From JANLSO01 sp031362405 (lineage in GTDB: Bacteria; Actinomycetota; Thermoleophilia; Miltoncostaeales; Miltoncostaeaceae), in assembly GCA_031362405.1 (NCBI GenBank), contig JANLSO010000052.1, positions 1 through 25,531 on the forward strand: a stretch of DNA of 25,531 bases, in the 5' to 3' direction. The position numbers and the translations under genes were made by a program. The notes beneath the pieces are model-generated. The model was not told where the DNA came from. It saw nothing but the letters and a program-made list of their open reading frames with translations, and did not search any database. Position 1 is the stretch's first letter. Each line of letters starts with the position of its first letter. Of this stretch, positions 13,491 to 20,865 are shown one piece after another.

Positions 13491-14753
13491 TAGCTGCGGA
13501 TCGGCCAGGTCGACCAGGGCGATCCGATCGCGGTAGTGGCGAGTCACCCAGCCGCGCAGGCGCGACAGGAGAGCGTCGTCGAGCAGCGTCCCCGGGGCGA
13601 CGGCGGCGCGTTCGGCGTGCGTGAGAACCACCCGTAGGCGCAGGCAGGCGGGGCCGCCGCCGTTTCTCATGCTCTGGCGGGTGTCGACGACGACGACGCG
13701 GCCGATCGGCGAGGCCGGGTCGGCGACCCACTCATCGAGCAGCGCAGATACCGCCGGGCTTTCGCGACATTCGACGGGGCACACGAGCACCAGGGAGCCG
13801 TCGGGGAGGCGCACAAGCTGGCTGTTGAACAGGTACGTGCCGACCGCCTCGCTGAGCGGAACCTCGGCCTCGGTCACCTCGACGATCTTCAAAGCCGATC
13901 CCGCGCGGTCGCGCAGGGCGCAAAGCACACCTTCGCGCTCGAGAAACGCGCGCTCGTGGACGAGCAGAACGTCCCCACCGCCGACGCAGATCACATCGTT
14001 GTGGAACACGCCGGCATCGATCGCCTCGGGGTTCTGCTGGGCGAAAACGATCCGGTCGTCGGGCAGGCCCGCGAGGCGAGCGGCGGCGGCGCTCGCCTCC
14101 GCGGTTTGGCGGGCCGGGAAACGCGCAGGGCCCGCGGAGCCAGGGTCGAGCGCAACGCGTCCGTAGACGAACAGGTGAACGCCCAGGCCATCCGAAGAGG
14201 CGACCAAGCGGGTGTGGTTCGCGGCGCCCTCGTCACCCATCGTGGCCGTTGCGGGCAGTGGTTCGTGGTGGGCGAAATGGGTGGGGTCGGCGAATACCGC
14301 ACGCAGAATCCGTCCGGTCGTGGGCGCCTCGATTGACCGATGCAGGGCATGGGTGAGGTTCGCCGGCACGACGTGCACGCGACCGTCTGCGCTGTCGGCG
14401 CTTGGGACGACCGTCGCCGCGTTCGCCACCCACATCGCCGACGCCGACGCGCAGGAGGCGAGCAGCTCCGGGGCCTGGCGCGCGGCGCGTTCGAGGACCC
14501 GCGCGTCGGTTCCCGTGAATCCCAGGGCGCGCAGCGACGGCAGGTGGGGCCGCTCGTGCGGGGGCAGCACACCTTGCATCAACCCGAGGTCGGCCAGGGT
14601 CGCCATCTTGGCAAGCCCTTCGAGCGCTGCGTCGCGAGGGTTGGCGATCGCCCCACGATTGGTTTGCGAGGCGACGTTTCCTGTCGCCAAACCCGCGTAG
14701 TTGTGCGTTGGGCCGACGAGGCCGTCGAAGTTGGCCTCGAGGGATGCGCTCAC
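13413..14753 (-). CDS. astB: N-succinylarginine dihydrolase
   Basis: AstB hydrolyses N2-succinylarginine to N2-succinylornithine, two ammonia and CO2, step 2 of the arginine succinyltransferase pathway. The 446-residue protein follows E. coli AstB end to end: ANFDGLVGPTHNYAGLATGN at the start, VIPPHERP-like VLPPHERPH, and GDEGAANHTRL with E175. FHNDVICVG carries H251, the general base, and NGGGPACLRLRVVLT carries nucleophile C370; the three match the E174/H248/C365 triad of E. coli. The C-terminus LGLGNLYDFQ parallels LNLGSVYPFQ. Its ATG overlaps the astD stop by 4 bp. It is the last gene of the operon, overlapping the convergent PAP2-like gene by 78 bp. Confidence 0.96.
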   Translation of the reverse strand: MSASLEANFDGLVGPTHNYAGLATGNVASQTNRGAIANPRDAALEGLAKMATLADLGLMQGVLPPHERPHLPSLRALGFTGTDARVLERAARQAPELLASCASASAMWVANAATVVPSADSADGRVHVVPANLTHALHRSIEAPTTGRILRAVFADPTHFAHHEPLPATATMGDEGAANHTRLVASSDGLGVHLFVYGRVALDPGSAGPARFPARQTAEASAAAARLAGLPDDRIVFAQQNPEAIDAGVFHNDVICVGGGDVLLVHERAFLEREGVLCALRDRAGSALKIVEVTEAEVPLSEAVGTYLFNSQLVRLPDGSLVLVCPVECRESPAVSALLDEWVADPASPIGRVVVVDTRQSMRNGGGPACLRLRVVLTHAERAAVAPGTLLDDALLSRLRGWVTRHYRDRIALVDLADPQLLVESRTALDELTGMLGLGNLYDFQM

Positions 14754-16159
14754 GGAAGGAGCCCAGGCGGCAGGGCATCGGGAACCTTCAGCTCGGCCAC
14801 CTCGATCGAGGCAACGGGATACGAGCAGTAATCGACCGCGAAGTAGGCGCTCGGGCGATGATTGCCCGACAGGCCCACCCCGCCAAAGGGCGCCGCGCTG
14901 GAGGCCCCGGTGAGCTGCTGATTCCTGTTGACGATGCCGGCGCGCACCTCGCGGGTGAACCGTTCGTAGAGCCCGGCGTCGTCGCTCACCAACCCCGCCG
15001 CGAGGCCGTATGCCGTCGCGTTGGCCTCGACGATCGCCGCGTCGACATCAGCCACCCGGATCACCTGGAGCAACGGCCCGAAGATCTCCTCGTCGGAACG
15101 ATCAGCGACGGCGGTGACGTCGAGAAGACCCGGCCTCAGAAGCCCGGTCCCGGTAGCGAGATGCTCAACGGGCACGAGGGCCCGCGCGCCGCGGACGATC
15201 AGCTCCCGTTCGGCGCTGAGCACCGCCTCGGCCGCCGCCGCGGAGATCACCGGCCCCATAAAGGGTTCGGGATCGTCGTCGGGCGTGCCGACGCGCAGCC
15301 CGCGCGCAACTTCGGCAACCCGTGCCAGCAGCGCATCGCTCGCAGGCCCACCGACGACGATCAGTCGACGGGCACATGTGCATCGCTGCCCGGCCGTCAG
15401 CCAGGCCGACTGGGCGACCAACAGCGCCGCGGCCTCCACATCGGCGACGTCGTGGACGAACAACGGGTTGTTGCCGCCCATCTCCAGGGCAAGGATCCGC
15501 TCGGGATGCCCGGCTGACGCGCGGTGGATCGCCCGGCCGGTGGCGGAGCTGCCGGTGAGAAACAGCCCGTCGAGATCCGGATGGGCGACGAGCGCCTCAC
15601 CGGTCGACCGCGCGCCCTGGAGCAGGCCAAGGACCCCGGAAGGAACCGCGGCGCGCGCCCATGCCTCGAGCGTGATCTCGGCAACCCACGGGGCCTGCTC
15701 GCTCGGTTTGAAGACGACGCAGTTGCCCGCGAGCAGTGCGGGAACGATGTGCCCGTTCGCCAGATGGCCGGGGTAGTTGAACGGCCCGAAGACCGCCACG
15801 ACGCCATGGGGGCGAAAGCGTGTGACCGCCGGGCCGTTCGCGAACTCGGCGCAGCGCTGCCCGTAGGCCTGAATCGAGATCGCCACCTTGGCGATCATCG
15901 TGCGGACCTCCGCGGTGGCCTCCCAGGGCGGCTTTCCCACCTCACGGGAGATCGCGTTCGCCAGGCGGGGCAGGTCGGCCTCGAGCTCTGCGGCGAAGCG
16001 GTGAAGCAGGCCCTCGCGATCGGGGCGCGGGGTGTCACGCCAGGCGGGAAACGCCCGACGCGCCGCCACGACGACCCGATCGACGTCGTCGGCATCGGCG
16101 GCCGGGCCGCTCCAGATCACGGCTCCGGTACTGGGATCGGTCGAGTCGAACGTGTTCAT
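14750..16159 (-). CDS. astD: N-succinylglutamate 5-semialdehyde dehydrogenase
   Basis: AstD oxidises succinylglutamate semialdehyde to succinylglutamate with NAD+, step 4 of the AST pathway. The 469-residue aldehyde dehydrogenase shows N128 in FGPFNYPGH, the cofactor-binding lysine in VVFKPSEQAP, FLTGSSATGRAIH, general base E226 in LEMGGNNPL and catalytic C260 in GQRCTCARR. PFNYPGHLANGHIVPALLAGN and the PFGGVGLSGNHRPSAYFAVDYCSYP end are typical of AstD among ALDHs. Both ends overlap neighbours by 4 bp (astA upstream, astB downstream), indicating a tightly coupled operon. Other ALDHs of similar length are excluded mainly by the operon and by these AstD-like blocks. Confidence 0.95.
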   Translation of the reverse strand: MNTFDSTDPSTGAVIWSGPAADADDVDRVVVAARRAFPAWRDTPRPDREGLLHRFAAELEADLPRLANAISREVGKPPWEATAEVRTMIAKVAISIQAYGQRCAEFANGPAVTRFRPHGVVAVFGPFNYPGHLANGHIVPALLAGNCVVFKPSEQAPWVAEITLEAWARAAVPSGVLGLLQGARSTGEALVAHPDLDGLFLTGSSATGRAIHRASAGHPERILALEMGGNNPLFVHDVADVEAAALLVAQSAWLTAGQRCTCARRLIVVGGPASDALLARVAEVARGLRVGTPDDDPEPFMGPVISAAAAEAVLSAERELIVRGARALVPVEHLATGTGLLRPGLLDVTAVADRSDEEIFGPLLQVIRVADVDAAIVEANATAYGLAAGLVSDDAGLYERFTREVRAGIVNRNQQLTGASSAAPFGGVGLSGNHRPSAYFAVDYCSYPVASIEVAELKVPDALPPGLLP

Positions 16160-17181
16160 CGCAGCGGCGCCAGACGAACGGTCTCGCCCTCGACGACATC
16201 GAGCGCCGCACGGGTCGCGCGATCGAGTGCCACGGTGCCGTCACCTCGCGCGCCGACCGGTGCGGCGGTGGCGCGAAAATCGAGCCGGTCATTGGCGAGG
16301 AGAACCGGTGCTCCCGTGACGTCATTGCCGGCAACAACGGTCAACACCTCGCAGGCCCTCACCGTGCGGATGTCCGCGACCTCGGCGCCGACGATCGGCC
16401 CGGCGTCGAAGATGTCGATCTCATGCGTCCACGCAAAGCCCTCCTGCTCGAGGAGATGCCGGGCACCCTCGGTGTCGGGATGCACCCGGCCGATCACTGC
16501 GCGGGCCGCCTCGGGGAGCATCGCGACGTAGATCGGATGCCGGGGCATGAGGTCCTCGATCACATCTTTGTCGCCGAGCGAGCTGAGCGCGTCGGCCTGA
16601 TCGAACTCGCGCAGGAAGAAGTGGCGCCCGACGGCGTCCCAGAACGGCGACTGGCCCGCCGCGTCGAGGTAGCCCCGCAGCTCGGCGATGACCCGGTGGT
16701 CGAATCGTTCGGGATGCCCGGCCAGGAAGAGCAACCGGCCCAGCGAGGCCAGCCGCCCGAGCCCTCGGGTGCGCTCGTCGGGTCGCAGAGCAAGGCTGCA
16801 CAGCTCCGACGGGCCTTTGTGGTCGCGCCGCAGATGCAGCACGTCGAGGCCGCTGTCGACTCCGAGCGGGGCGTGCGCCACGCGTTCGGTGACAACGTCG
16901 TAGGTATAGAACGGGTCGAAGCCGCCGACACGGGCCTCGAGGCCGCTGGTGCCGACGATCGCGCCCCAGCCGAGCTCCTCCACAACGAACAGGTAGTGGT
17001 CGGCACCCGGCTCGGTAACGCGCGGGTCGAACGCTCGCTCGGAGGCGGCGATCCGCCGCTCGAGGTACTCCGGGTCGGCGCGAAGGGTGGTCAGCCCGAC
17101 GCCCAGGGCCGCCATGAAGTGGCCGAGCTCCGCGAGGTCGGCCGTCGCAACCGGGCGAAGCACGTGCAGTGCGTCAGCCAC
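16156..17181 (-). CDS. astA: Arginine N-succinyltransferase
   Basis: AstA transfers succinyl from succinyl-CoA to the alpha-amino group of arginine, committing it to the AST catabolic pathway. The 341-residue protein begins LRPVATADLAELGHFMAALGVGLTTL and keeps the family blocks SELCSLALRPDERTRGLGRLASLGRLLFL, RFDHRVIAELRGYLDAAGQSPFWDAVGRHFF, DLMPRHPIYVAML and EIDIFDAGP, all closely paralleled in E. coli AstA. The fold is a GNAT-like acyltransferase; it appears to be the single-subunit type rather than AruF/AruG pairs. The gene overlaps the upstream M20 peptidase by 8 bp and astD by 4 bp, so substrate entry, oxidation and hydrolysis enzymes are co-translated. Confidence 0.95.
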   Translation of the reverse strand: MADALHVLRPVATADLAELGHFMAALGVGLTTLRADPEYLERRIAASERAFDPRVTEPGADHYLFVVEELGWGAIVGTSGLEARVGGFDPFYTYDVVTERVAHAPLGVDSGLDVLHLRRDHKGPSELCSLALRPDERTRGLGRLASLGRLLFLAGHPERFDHRVIAELRGYLDAAGQSPFWDAVGRHFFLREFDQADALSSLGDKDVIEDLMPRHPIYVAMLPEAARAVIGRVHPDTEGARHLLEQEGFAWTHEIDIFDAGPIVGAEVADIRTVRACEVLTVVAGNDVTGAPVLLANDRLDFRATAAPVGARGDGTVALDRATRAALDVVEGETVRLAPLR

Positions 17182-18343
17182 CGGCGAGGCCGACGAGGAG
17201 GTCGGTCACCAGACCGGCGCGCTCGGGCATGCTGGAAATCCGGCAGCGCTCGCGGGGGCTGTGAATACCGTCACCGACGACGCCGAGGCCATCAAGGGTG
17301 GGCAGGCCCGCGTGAGCCATGTTGCTGCCGTCGGATCCCCCGGCGACGTCGGCCCACCTGAGGGTGACCCCGCGCGCGACTCCGGCAGCGCGGTAGCGAG
17401 CGAAGAGTTCCTTCGTCGCTGCGTCGATGAGCTTCGGCGGCCGGGTCAGGCCGCCCGCGATGGTGAACGGAACCTCGTGTCGTTTCGTGACGCCGTCGGC
17501 GGTGAGCCGAAGAGCCCCGATCACCGCCTGCGCAGCTTCTGTGGATGTCGCCCGGAGGTTGATGAGGGCGGTCGCGTGATCGGGAACGACGTTCACCGCG
17601 CGCCCGCCGGAGATCACCCCGATGTTCATCAGCACGCCGTCGGCGGCGTCGCCGATGTGTCTCGCGGTGGCGATGAGGTCGGCGAGGGCGACGATGGCGT
17701 TGCGCCCGGCGGCCGGGTCTCTGCCCGCGTGGGCGGCGCGCCCGTGAGCGGTGATCTCGATCTGACCGGTGCCCATCCGCGCCCTCACAACCCGTCCATC
17801 CGGCAGGGCCGGCTCGAACACGAGGCCGACATGATGCCGCGCCGCCGCCTCACGAACGAGGTGGAACGACTGCGGCGAGCCGATCTCCTCGTCGGGGACG
17901 ATCAGCACCTCCCAGCCGAGCGCCTCACGCGCGGGGCTTTCCTCGAACCGGGCGAGCGCCTCGTGCATGACGAGAAGCCCACCCTTCATATCGGCGACGC
18001 CCGGGCCGCCCAGGGTGTCGTCGTCGATCAGGATGCAGTGGTCAAACCCGTCGTCAGGGGTGTAGACGGTGTCGTAGTGGCCAACCAGCAGGACCTGTAC
18101 CGGCGCGTCGGGACGTGCCCGGGCCCGAACCACCGGGGCGAGCGCGCCATCGAGGCCATCGTGCTCGACCGCCGGTGTGATCTCGCCGAAGGCGTCGCGG
18201 AGAACCGCTGCCATGGCGTCGAGACCCGCCCCGTCCGCCGAACCCGACGGGATCTCGCACCACTCGATGAGCCGGTCACGGAGGCGGTCCACGCGGCGGA
18301 CACTAGTCCCCCGCGGGCCTACACTGCCGCGCATCGACACCAC
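17174..18343 (-). CDS. M20-family (carboxypeptidase G2-like) amidohydrolase, probable AstE replacement
   Basis: This 389-residue zinc peptidase of family M20 is the first gene of the ast operon. Metal and catalytic residues are all visible: H89 and D91 in GHYDTVY, bridging D118 in GVADMKGG, catalytic E152 and ligand E153 in PDEEIGS, E177 in FEPALPDG, dimer-domain H205 in GRAAHAGRDP, and H361 in GDGIHSPRE. The architecture matches CPG2 and other glutamate-releasing members. The GTG at 18341-18343 has a near-perfect AGGAGGT five bases upstream, which decides the start. AST catabolism ends with hydrolysis of N-succinylglutamate, normally by AstE (an M14-type enzyme), which is absent here. CPG2-like enzymes cleave N-acyl-glutamate bonds, so I infer this enzyme does that step. 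Alternative: an acetylornithine or dipeptide hydrolase. Confidence 0.85.
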   Translation of the reverse strand: MVSMRGSVGPRGTSVRRVDRLRDRLIEWCEIPSGSADGAGLDAMAAVLRDAFGEITPAVEHDGLDGALAPVVRARARPDAPVQVLLVGHYDTVYTPDDGFDHCILIDDDTLGGPGVADMKGGLLVMHEALARFEESPAREALGWEVLIVPDEEIGSPQSFHLVREAAARHHVGLVFEPALPDGRVVRARMGTGQIEITAHGRAAHAGRDPAAGRNAIVALADLIATARHIGDAADGVLMNIGVISGGRAVNVVPDHATALINLRATSTEAAQAVIGALRLTADGVTKRHEVPFTIAGGLTRPPKLIDAATKELFARYRAAGVARGVTLRWADVAGGSDGSNMAHAGLPTLDGLGVVGDGIHSPRERCRISSMPERAGLVTDLLVGLAGG

Positions 18344-18389
18344 GCCCGACCTCCTGAAATCTCTTCACCCGGCCGGTCGCGGCCCCGCG
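18344..18389 (-). promoter_or_regulatory. Shared upstream region of the ast operon and the rhtA-like gene, with strong RBS
   Basis: Only 46 bp separate the divergent ast operon and exporter starts. On the minus strand AGGAGGT sits five bases before the M20 GTG start, the best Shine-Dalgarno in the window, implying high translation of the operon's first gene. I cannot place -10/-35 boxes with confidence, and promoters may lie inside the opposite coding regions. Confidence 0.4.
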
Positions 18390-19238
18390 GTGGCGATGGT
18401 TCTGGCGGCCATCGTCTCGGTTCAGGTCGGTGGCGCGATCGCGGTGAGCCTCTTCGACGAGCTGTCGCCGGCCGGAGTGGCTCTTTTGCGGTTGGCGATC
18501 GCGGCCGTGGTGATGGGCGTCTGGGTGGCCGCGACGCACGGGGCGCAGGGCTTCGTCCTCACCGTGCCGATCGCGTTGCTCGGCACGGATATCGCGCTGA
18601 TGAACCTCGCGCTTTATGAGGCGGCTGACCGCATTCCCCTGGGCCCGGCCGTCGCGCTCGAGTTCCTCGGGCCGCTCGGCCTCGCCCTGGCCCTGTCGCG
18701 CCGCCCCGCCGATGTGGTTGTCGCCCTCATCGCCCTGGCGGGAGTGCTCGTGCTGCGCCCGGTCGGCGGCTCGCTCGACCCCCTCGGGGCGGGCCTCGCC
18801 GTGGTCAGCGGTGCACTGTGGGCCGGGTACATCCTGTTGATCCGCCGCGTCAGCGATCGCACCGCGGGAATCGCCGCCCTGGGCCCTGCGTTCATGGTGG
18901 GTGCCGTCCTCATCGCCCCGATCGCGATTATTCACGGTCTCGACGGCATCAGCGGTGCCCACGTGCTGAGCGCGGGCGTCGTGGTGGCGGTGCTCAGTTC
19001 GGTCGTGCCGTACGGGCTGGAGCTGGCGGCGATTCGGCATCTGCCCTCGCGCGTCTTCGGTGTCCTGATGAGCATCGAGCCCGCCTTTGCGGCGCTCGCC
19101 GGCCTCGCGATCCTGGGCCAGCGCCTCAGCGTCACGCAGGTCATCGGGATCACCCTCGTGGTCGCGGCCTGCGCTGCGGCAACGGCCGCTGTCGAGCCAT
19201 CCGGGCCCTCTCAGGTAACTCACAGCAGTCCGCCTTAG
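18390..19238 (+). CDS. EamA/RhtA-like amino-acid exporter
   Basis: This is a membrane protein of about 282 residues with ten predicted helices in two EamA repeats. It resembles E. coli RhtA (threonine/homoserine exporter) along its length: SVQVGGAIAVSLFDELSPAGVALLRL, IPLGPAVALEFLGPLGLAL, GAGLAVVSGALWAGYILLIRRVSDR, SSVVPYGLELAAIRHLPSRVFGVLMSIEPAFAAL and LGQRLSVTQVIG. The first canonical starts compatible with the first helix are GTG 18390 and ATG 18396. An upstream open frame exists but has no good start near the domain, so a few N-terminal residues remain uncertain. It is divergent from the ast operon, which suggests, without proving, a role in amino-acid efflux during arginine use. Confidence 0.85.
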   Translation: MAMVLAAIVSVQVGGAIAVSLFDELSPAGVALLRLAIAAVVMGVWVAATHGAQGFVLTVPIALLGTDIALMNLALYEAADRIPLGPAVALEFLGPLGLALALSRRPADVVVALIALAGVLVLRPVGGSLDPLGAGLAVVSGALWAGYILLIRRVSDRTAGIAALGPAFMVGAVLIAPIAIIHGLDGISGAHVLSAGVVVAVLSSVVPYGLELAAIRHLPSRVFGVLMSIEPAFAALAGLAILGQRLSVTQVIGITLVVAACAAATAAVEPSGPSQVTHSSPP

Positions 19239-19249
19239 GGTCGTGGCCC

Positions 19250-20092
19250 ATGAGACGACTTCTGACTTTCTCCCTCCTGCTCACGGCGATGGCCGTCGCC
19301 GCGTTCGCCGTCGCATTGACCACGACGACACCGGCCGACGCCATCTACACGTGCCCGAGCGACGCGTTCCCCGATCTGACGGGAACGCGCGCAGGAAGCG
19401 GCTACGCCGCGCCTGCCGTCGCCGCCGGCTGCACCTCGACACAGCTCATCGTCACCTCGAACGGGATAATCGGCTACACCTTCGCGCCCACGACCCCGAA
19501 CGCGCTGGCCGCTCAGCACTACACCTGGAAGGTCCCGAGGACCCCGCGTAGGGCCGCGACGACCACGAGCATCGTGAACACCCTCGGCACGCTCGGGTTC
19601 ACGGTCACCGGCCTTCCGGTCTACGGGCCCACCGAAGGGCCGTTCCCCCCGACCAAGGCCTTTGGAGACCCGGTCTACAACAAGATCGTCGACACCTGCG
19701 GTGGCCACACGGGGCCCCGATCCGACTACCACAACCATGCCCTGAACATCGTCGCCGCGTGCAATCTCAAGAAGCGGTCGGTGGTGGGATACGCCCTCGA
19801 CGGCTTTCCGATCTACGGCCGCGCCGGCTGCCTCAACAAGGCCTGCACAAGAATCGCCACAATGAAATCCGGCTACGTGAAGACCGGCGACCCCACGAGC
19901 AATTCGTGGTCGGCATACACCTACAAGAAGAGCAGCACGGCGACGGTCCTCGATACGTGCAACGGGCGCCTCGAGCCCGATGGGACGTACGGGTACCACG
20001 CGACGGCGGGCTTCCCGTACATCATCGGCTGCTACCGAGGAACACCCACCACGCAGGCCGGTCCCGCCGGGGCGCCGATGCCACCGATGTAG
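19250..20092 (+). CDS. Secreted YHYH-domain protein
   Basis: This 280-residue exported protein starts with a clear Sec signal (RRLLTFSLLLTAMAVAAFAVAL, cleavage near the ADA-I site around residue 31). The mature part carries the YHYH family signatures: DTCGGHTGPRSDYHNHAL, GYALDGFPIYG, and LDTCNGRLEPDGTYGYHATAGFPYIIGCYRG. Several cysteines (CPSDAF, AAGCTS, DTCGGH, AACNL, GCLNKACT, DTCNGR, GCYRG) probably form disulfides. YHYH proteins occur in environmental bacteria and some eukaryotes. Their function is unknown, though the conserved His and Asp residues suggest metal binding. It starts 11 bp after the rhtA-like stop, so co-transcription is possible. Confidence 0.82.
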   Translation: MRRLLTFSLLLTAMAVAAFAVALTTTTPADAIYTCPSDAFPDLTGTRAGSGYAAPAVAAGCTSTQLIVTSNGIIGYTFAPTTPNALAAQHYTWKVPRTPRRAATTTSIVNTLGTLGFTVTGLPVYGPTEGPFPPTKAFGDPVYNKIVDTCGGHTGPRSDYHNHALNIVAACNLKKRSVVGYALDGFPIYGRAGCLNKACTRIATMKSGYVKTGDPTSNSWSAYTYKKSSTATVLDTCNGRLEPDGTYGYHATAGFPYIIGCYRGTPTTQAGPAGAPMPPM

Positions 20093-20146
20093 CGAGTCCG
20101 GAAAGCGAGGCGTCGTGGACAGTGGTGGTGCAGGAACCCCGTGACG

Positions 20147-20185
20147 CGAGTGCATAAATGGTGCCAGACACCATTTATGCACTCG
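20147..20185. repeat. Palindromic intergenic element P3 (GGTGCC core)
   Basis: A 39-bp palindrome centred on base 20166 with 19-bp arms and one C-A mismatch in the core (20164/20168). The core is GGTGCC-A-GACACC and the outer arms are CGAGTGCATAAAT / ATTTATGCACTCG. It lies between the YHYH gene and the next membrane-protein gene. Its AT-rich outer arm is unlike the surrounding DNA, suggesting an inserted element. It shares only the core with P1 and P2. Confidence 0.75.
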
Positions 20186-20236
20186 TCAACGAGCTCGTCG
20201 CGTGGGGCCGCGCGCGACGACAGCTACCCTTGGGGA

Positions 20237-20803
20237 ATGCGCGTCGACAAGCTCTGGGGTTACGCACAGCTCGCCCGGCTGTGGGGCCGTTCACTCGTGA
20301 TCGCCGCCGCGCTGGTCCTGGGCGTCGCGGTGCTCGTGCAGGCCGGCAACGACGACGGCCTCGGTGGCCGATGGTTCGTCGTCGCGGGCATCGCGTTCGC
20401 GACGGCGGTGGCGTTGTTCTTTTTTCTGCTGCGGATGTGGATGCGTCAGACCGCGCTGTTTTCGACGCGCCTCGGTACGGCCAAACCGGTGCCGAGGACG
20501 CCACGTCTCCTCGAAGCAGAAGCGCGCGACTGGCGCCGCTGGGCCGTCTATATGGTGGTCTTCCTGTTCGTCGGCAGCGCCTTCATGCTGCTTTTCCTCG
20601 TGGGGCTCCTGGGCACCGGCGGTACCGCGGAGGGTGTGGTGGCCGGCTGCATCGCCGCGTGGGGCCTCGTCACCCTCGAAGATGTTCGTCGCATCACCGC
20701 CAGCGAGGCCGCCGAAGGGCGGCGGTACTTCGCGGCATGCCCGCGGCCGCTCGGAGTTGCAGACCACCTGGTGTGGAGGCCCGCAGACCCGCCCGGGCTT
20801 TGA
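20237..20803 (+). CDS. Multi-pass membrane protein, unknown function
   Basis: This is a 188-residue protein with probably four membrane helices: SLVIAAALVLGVAVLVQAG, WFVVAGIAFATAVALFFFLL, WAVYMVVFLFVGSAFMLLFLVGLL and GVVAGCIAAWGLVTL. A cytoplasmic-looking loop (RLGTAKPVPRTPRLLEAEARDWRRW) lies between helices 2 and 3. I chose the ATG at 20237; the open frame continues upstream into palindrome P3, whose translation (KWCQTPFM) is a repeat artefact. I do not recognise the family. It ends 62 bp before trxB, with the trx promoter and operator in between, so it is probably a separate transcription unit. Confidence 0.65.
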   Translation: MRVDKLWGYAQLARLWGRSLVIAAALVLGVAVLVQAGNDDGLGGRWFVVAGIAFATAVALFFFLLRMWMRQTALFSTRLGTAKPVPRTPRLLEAEARDWRRWAVYMVVFLFVGSAFMLLFLVGLLGTGGTAEGVVAGCIAAWGLVTLEDVRRITASEAAEGRRYFAACPRPLGVADHLVWRPADPPGL

Positions 20804-20837
20804 GAAACACGTCGGTTGGGATACCCTCCGGGGTATC
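20800..20837 (+). promoter_or_regulatory. trxB promoter with CsoR-type operator
   Basis: The perfect 7-bp inverted repeat GATACCC-TCCG-GGGTATC (20820-20837) matches the known G-tract operator style of CsoR/CstR/RcnR repressors (ATACCC...GGGTAT). A possible -35 TTGAGA (20800-20805) and -10 TACCCT (20822-20827) with 16-bp spacing would place the operator over the -10, suiting repression. A CsoR-family gene is the last gene of the operon it precedes, which argues for autoregulation. The -10/-35 calls are weak; the palindrome is clear. Confidence 0.72.
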
Positions 20838-20865
20838 ACGATGACAAGTGTCCGAAGGAGACGGC

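Noticed and set aside
14708..15517. 269-residue plus-strand open frame
   Set aside because: Antisense to astD, which has a complete set of ALDH catalytic residues.
17087..18619. 510-residue plus-strand open frame
   Set aside because: It is the antisense of the M20 hydrolase and start of the rhtA-like region; high GC leaves long stop-free shadows. No motif is seen in it.
18303..19223. 306-residue minus-strand open frame over the rhtA-like gene
   Set aside because: Composition (Arg, Asp, Gln, His rich, with no hydrophobic core) is typical of an antisense shadow of a membrane-protein gene.
20141..20236. N-terminal extension of the membrane protein into palindrome P3
   Set aside because: The extension translates the repeat itself (KWCQTPFM) and other non-coding sequence; the ATG at 20237 starts the likely protein.
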